From: an uncultured Bacillus sp.
GTDB taxonomy: Bacteria > Bacillota > Bacilli > Bacillales > Cytobacillaceae
NCBI GenBank assembly: GCA_937902115.1
Contig: CALGSR010000336.1
Location: forward strand, 1 to 6,693
Length of the DNA stretch: 6,693 nucleotides
Direction: 5' to 3'
Below are positions 5,190 through 6,693 of this stretch, one piece after another. The translations under genes and the position numbers were made by a program. The number at the start of each line of letters is the position of its first letter. The first letter of the stretch is position 1. A model generated the notes under the pieces. The model saw only the letters and a list, made by a program, of their open reading frames with translations, was not told the origin of the DNA and did not search any database.

Positions 5190-5570
5190 ATGAAGGACAA
5201 ATCATCAGCTTTAAAAGTAAAATCAAAGATTTGGATTGAACTCGAAGGGGAAGTGGTGTTTGGCCTTGGACGAATCGCGATTTTTGAAGCAATCGAAAAA
5301 ACAGGTTCTATGAAACAGGCGGCAGCACTACTTGGAATGTCATACCGTGCCGCATGGGGAAAGGTTACCGCAACAGAAGAACGTTTGAAACTGCAGCTCG
5401 TTGAAAGAAATCAAGGGAACCGGCGCAGCGGGACAGTCCTTACACCAGCCGGAAAAGAACTGCTCAGGCGCTTTTCGCTTTTTCAAGAGGAAGCAGAAAA
5501 GAATATTGACGAACTTTTTGAGAACCACATTAGTGATCTGTTACAGCACCTCAAACATGAAAAAAAATAA
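5190..5570 (+). CDS. ModE-type winged helix-turn-helix regulator without molybdate-binding domain
   Basis: A 126-residue protein matching the N-terminal DNA-binding domain of ModE. It has an opening strand KIWIELEGEVVFG (about 13-25), a first helix, the helix-turn-helix GSMKQAAALLGMSYRAAW (39-56), and a wing with NRRSGTVLTPAGKELL (77-92). A charged C-terminal helix (about 93-126) probably mediates dimerisation. Full-length E. coli ModE is about 260 residues and has C-terminal TOBE/Mop domains that bind molybdate; here the protein ends after the wHTH. It therefore cannot sense oxyanion by that fold, and may act as a ligand-free repressor/activator or sense in another way. It is divergent from the DUF2294 gene and convergent with fdhD, so it is the obvious candidate regulator for this Mo/W locus. 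Its targets are inferred. Confidence 0.87.
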   Translation: MKDKSSALKVKSKIWIELEGEVVFGLGRIAIFEAIEKTGSMKQAAALLGMSYRAAWGKVTATEERLKLQLVERNQGNRRSGTVLTPAGKELLRRFSLFQEEAEKNIDELFENHISDLLQHLKHEKK

Positions 5571-5610
5571 AAAAAGTGAGATCCTTGCTGTTGCAGGTTT
5601 CTCACTTTTC
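5571..5610. terminator. Bidirectional terminator between modE-like gene and fdhD
   Basis: AAAAGTGAGA (5572-5581) pairs with TCTCACTTTT (5600-5609) around an 18-base loop. On the plus strand the stem is followed by TTTTCATTTTT. On the minus strand it is followed by a long run (TTTTTTTATTTTTTTT) that overlaps the end of the modE-like gene. Placed between convergent genes, it can end both transcripts. Confidence 0.88.
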
Positions 5611-5619
5611 ATTTTTATG

Positions 5620-5678
5620 TCTTTTTAGGCATATGTCTGTTAACACGCGAATCATATATCTTTTTAGACATATATGCG
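5620..5678. repeat. Direct and inverted repeat element between convergent genes
   Basis: TCTTTTTAGGCATATGTCTG (5620-5639) and TCTTTTTAGACATATATGCG (5659-5678) match at 16 of 20 positions, 39 bases apart. In addition GCATATGTCT (5629-5638) is complementary to AGACATATATGC (5666-5677) apart from a 2-base insertion. The right part also forms a dyad, CATATATCT (5653-5661) with ACATATATG (5668-5676). The AT-rich dyad recalls TATAT-spacer-ATATA ModE operators, but no start of a gene is nearby. Confidence 0.5.
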
Positions 5679-5702
5679 ATGCTAGTGATATCATTTTAAA
5701 AT

Positions 5703-6470
5703 TTAATTTAAAACTCCTCCGAGCTGCCGTTCGTCTACGACATCATTAATCACTCTGCCCTTAGCTGAATAGCTTATCGCCATTTTCCCTCTTAAATAAC
5801 CCACAACTTCTATGTTTAAAAACTTCGCAAGCTGAATGGCCTGTTTTGTTGCAGCTGTTCTAGAGCCAATTACCGGGAAACCAAATTTCGCTGCCTTTGA
5901 CAGCATTTCGTACGAAACCCTTCCTGTTGTCAGCAGTAATAGTCCTTCAGGATTTAAGCCTTCCCTGACAGCATAGCCAATAACTTTATCAACTGCATTA
6001 TGGCGGCCAATATCCTCTCTGACGATTAATTCACCTGTTTCAGTTACAATGCAGGCACCATGCATGCCGCCAGTCTCAATATAAAGCGGTGAATTCTTTG
6101 CAAACTCGCTTCGTTTCTTTAATAAATAACTCAACATATACGTTTTTTTGCTCTTCACTTTATTAAATGATTTCACATCTGTCATCGAAAAGAAGGTAAC
6201 CCCCTTTCCACAGCCGGCTGTATAATGTTTTCTCTTAGAAAGAATTTTTTGCGTGTCCAATTCACTTTGCAATGTCACGCGAATTTCACCTGCATCCTCA
6301 TCTACTGTAAGTGTTTGGATATCTTCCATTTTTTCAATTAAGCCTTCGCCAAATAAGTAACCGTAGGCCCAATCTTCTAAATCCTGATTGGTCAATTGAA
6401 AAACTGCTACTTCAGCACCGTTTACAATGAGCATAATGGGATATTCTTCAGGACAGCCTTTTTTATTCAT
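5703..6470 (-). CDS. fdhD: FdhD sulfurtransferase, sulfur carrier for the Mo/W-pterin cofactor
   Basis: A 255-residue FdhD protein. FdhD moves sulfur from a cysteine desulfurase to the bis-pterin cofactor and is needed for active formate dehydrogenase. Visible landmarks are EEYPIMLIVNG (8-18), the loop TAGCGKG (84-90), TGGMHGA (133-139), EDIGRHNAVDKVIG (152-165), TTGRVSYEMLSKAA (181-194), the ATKQAIQLA helix (207-215) and GYLRG (224-228). The sulfur-carrying loop has a single cysteine, C87, where E. coli FdhD has a CxxC pair. Length is normal for Gram-positive members. The ATG at 6470 is supported by GGGAGAGGGA 6 bases upstream. No formate dehydrogenase gene is in the window, so its client is either elsewhere on the chromosome or possibly the AOR complex. 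It stands alone between its own promoter region and the bidirectional terminator. Confidence 0.95.
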   Translation of the reverse strand: MNKKGCPEEYPIMLIVNGAEVAVFQLTNQDLEDWAYGYLFGEGLIEKMEDIQTLTVDEDAGEIRVTLQSELDTQKILSKRKHYTAGCGKGVTFFSMTDVKSFNKVKSKKTYMLSYLLKKRSEFAKNSPLYIETGGMHGACIVTETGELIVREDIGRHNAVDKVIGYAVREGLNPEGLLLLTTGRVSYEMLSKAAKFGFPVIGSRTAATKQAIQLAKFLNIEVVGYLRGKMAISYSAKGRVINDVVDERQLGGVLN

Positions 6471-6505
6471 TGTAAATCCCTCTCCCTAAATATATATTTA
6501 CCTTT

Positions 6506-6534
6506 ATTTTATTGTAAGCATTTTCCTAATTCAA
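6506..6534 (-). promoter_or_regulatory. Candidate sigma-A promoter of fdhD
   Basis: On the minus strand TTGAAT (6534-6529), exactly 17 bases and TAAAAT (6511-6506) give a good housekeeping promoter with a short leader of about 28 bases before the ribosome binding site and ATG of fdhD. It competes with the promoter-like reading of element B further upstream. Confidence 0.55.
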
Positions 6535-6566
6535 AAGTTCCTTCGCTCATTTAATAGATTATGTCC

Positions 6567-6625
6567 TTTTTGTGTACATCTATATCCTAATACGCATAAT
6601 ATATTATTACAGCGACAAAAATCAC
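6567..6625 (-). promoter_or_regulatory. Upstream element B, the fdhD copy of the repeated block
   Basis: This is the partner of the block at 4930-4988, on the same strand and also pointing at a minus-strand gene. It holds TCGCTG (6615-6610), 17 bases, TATTAG (6592-6587), then TTGTGTACA (6570-6578) at the expected +1 region. It lies about 100-155 bases upstream of fdhD. It may be a distal promoter, or a regulator site upstream of the closer promoter at 6506-6534. The rest of 6626-6693 shows nothing identifiable. Confidence 0.5.
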
Positions 6626-6693
6626 ACTTTTAAGGCAATAGAATCAATTTCATAATTCCCTTTTTAAAAGAAACACAGACCTACAGAATTTTG

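Overview
The window looks like chromosomal DNA from a low-GC, Gram-positive bacterium of the Bacillaceae. It is AT-rich, has purine-rich Bacillus-type ribosome binding sites (AGAAGGGAGA, GGGAGAGGGA), hairpin-plus-U-run terminators and a near-consensus catabolite-responsive element. I see no transposon, phage, rRNA, tRNA or CRISPR sequence. The theme is tungsten/molybdenum-pterin redox enzymology.

Layout: (i) 1-113 holds the terminator of the main operon. (ii) 114-3924, minus strand, is a three-gene operon read in the order cytochrome b, Tat-targeted four-cluster ferredoxin, aldehyde:ferredoxin oxidoreductase (AOR) family enzyme. A promoter candidate lies near 4038-4066. (iii) 4071-4142 is a very strong hairpin terminator that ends the gene before it. 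(iv) 4186-4617, minus strand, is a small DUF2294 (MpsC-like) protein. (v) 4618-5189 is a 572-bp control region packed with dyads: a cre site inside a perfect inverted repeat, a second dyad, TTGTRYACA motifs, a block repeated upstream of fdhD, and a GNRA hairpin. (vi) 5190-5570, plus strand, is a ModE-type DNA-binding domain without the molybdate-binding part. (vii) 5571-5702 is a bidirectional terminator plus a repeat element between convergent genes. (viii) 5703-6470, minus strand, is fdhD, and 6471-6693 is its promoter region.

How the genes may work together: the AOR subunit would carry a W- or Mo-bis-pterin and one [4Fe-4S] cluster, the ferredoxin subunit would wire it through four clusters, and the multi-haem-ligand membrane cytochrome would connect it to quinone. 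Only the ferredoxin has a Tat signal, so the AOR may be exported by hitchhiking and work on the outer face of the membrane. This resembles the functionally obscure E. coli ydh AOR/ferredoxin/cytochrome operon, rather than a soluble archaeal AOR. FdhD (sulfur delivery to the pterin cofactor) and the ModE-like regulator are the expected accessory and control genes, yet no formate dehydrogenase lies in the window. A duplicated upstream block suggests that the DUF2294 gene and fdhD are co-regulated. The substrate of the AOR complex and the role of DUF2294 cannot be read from the sequence.
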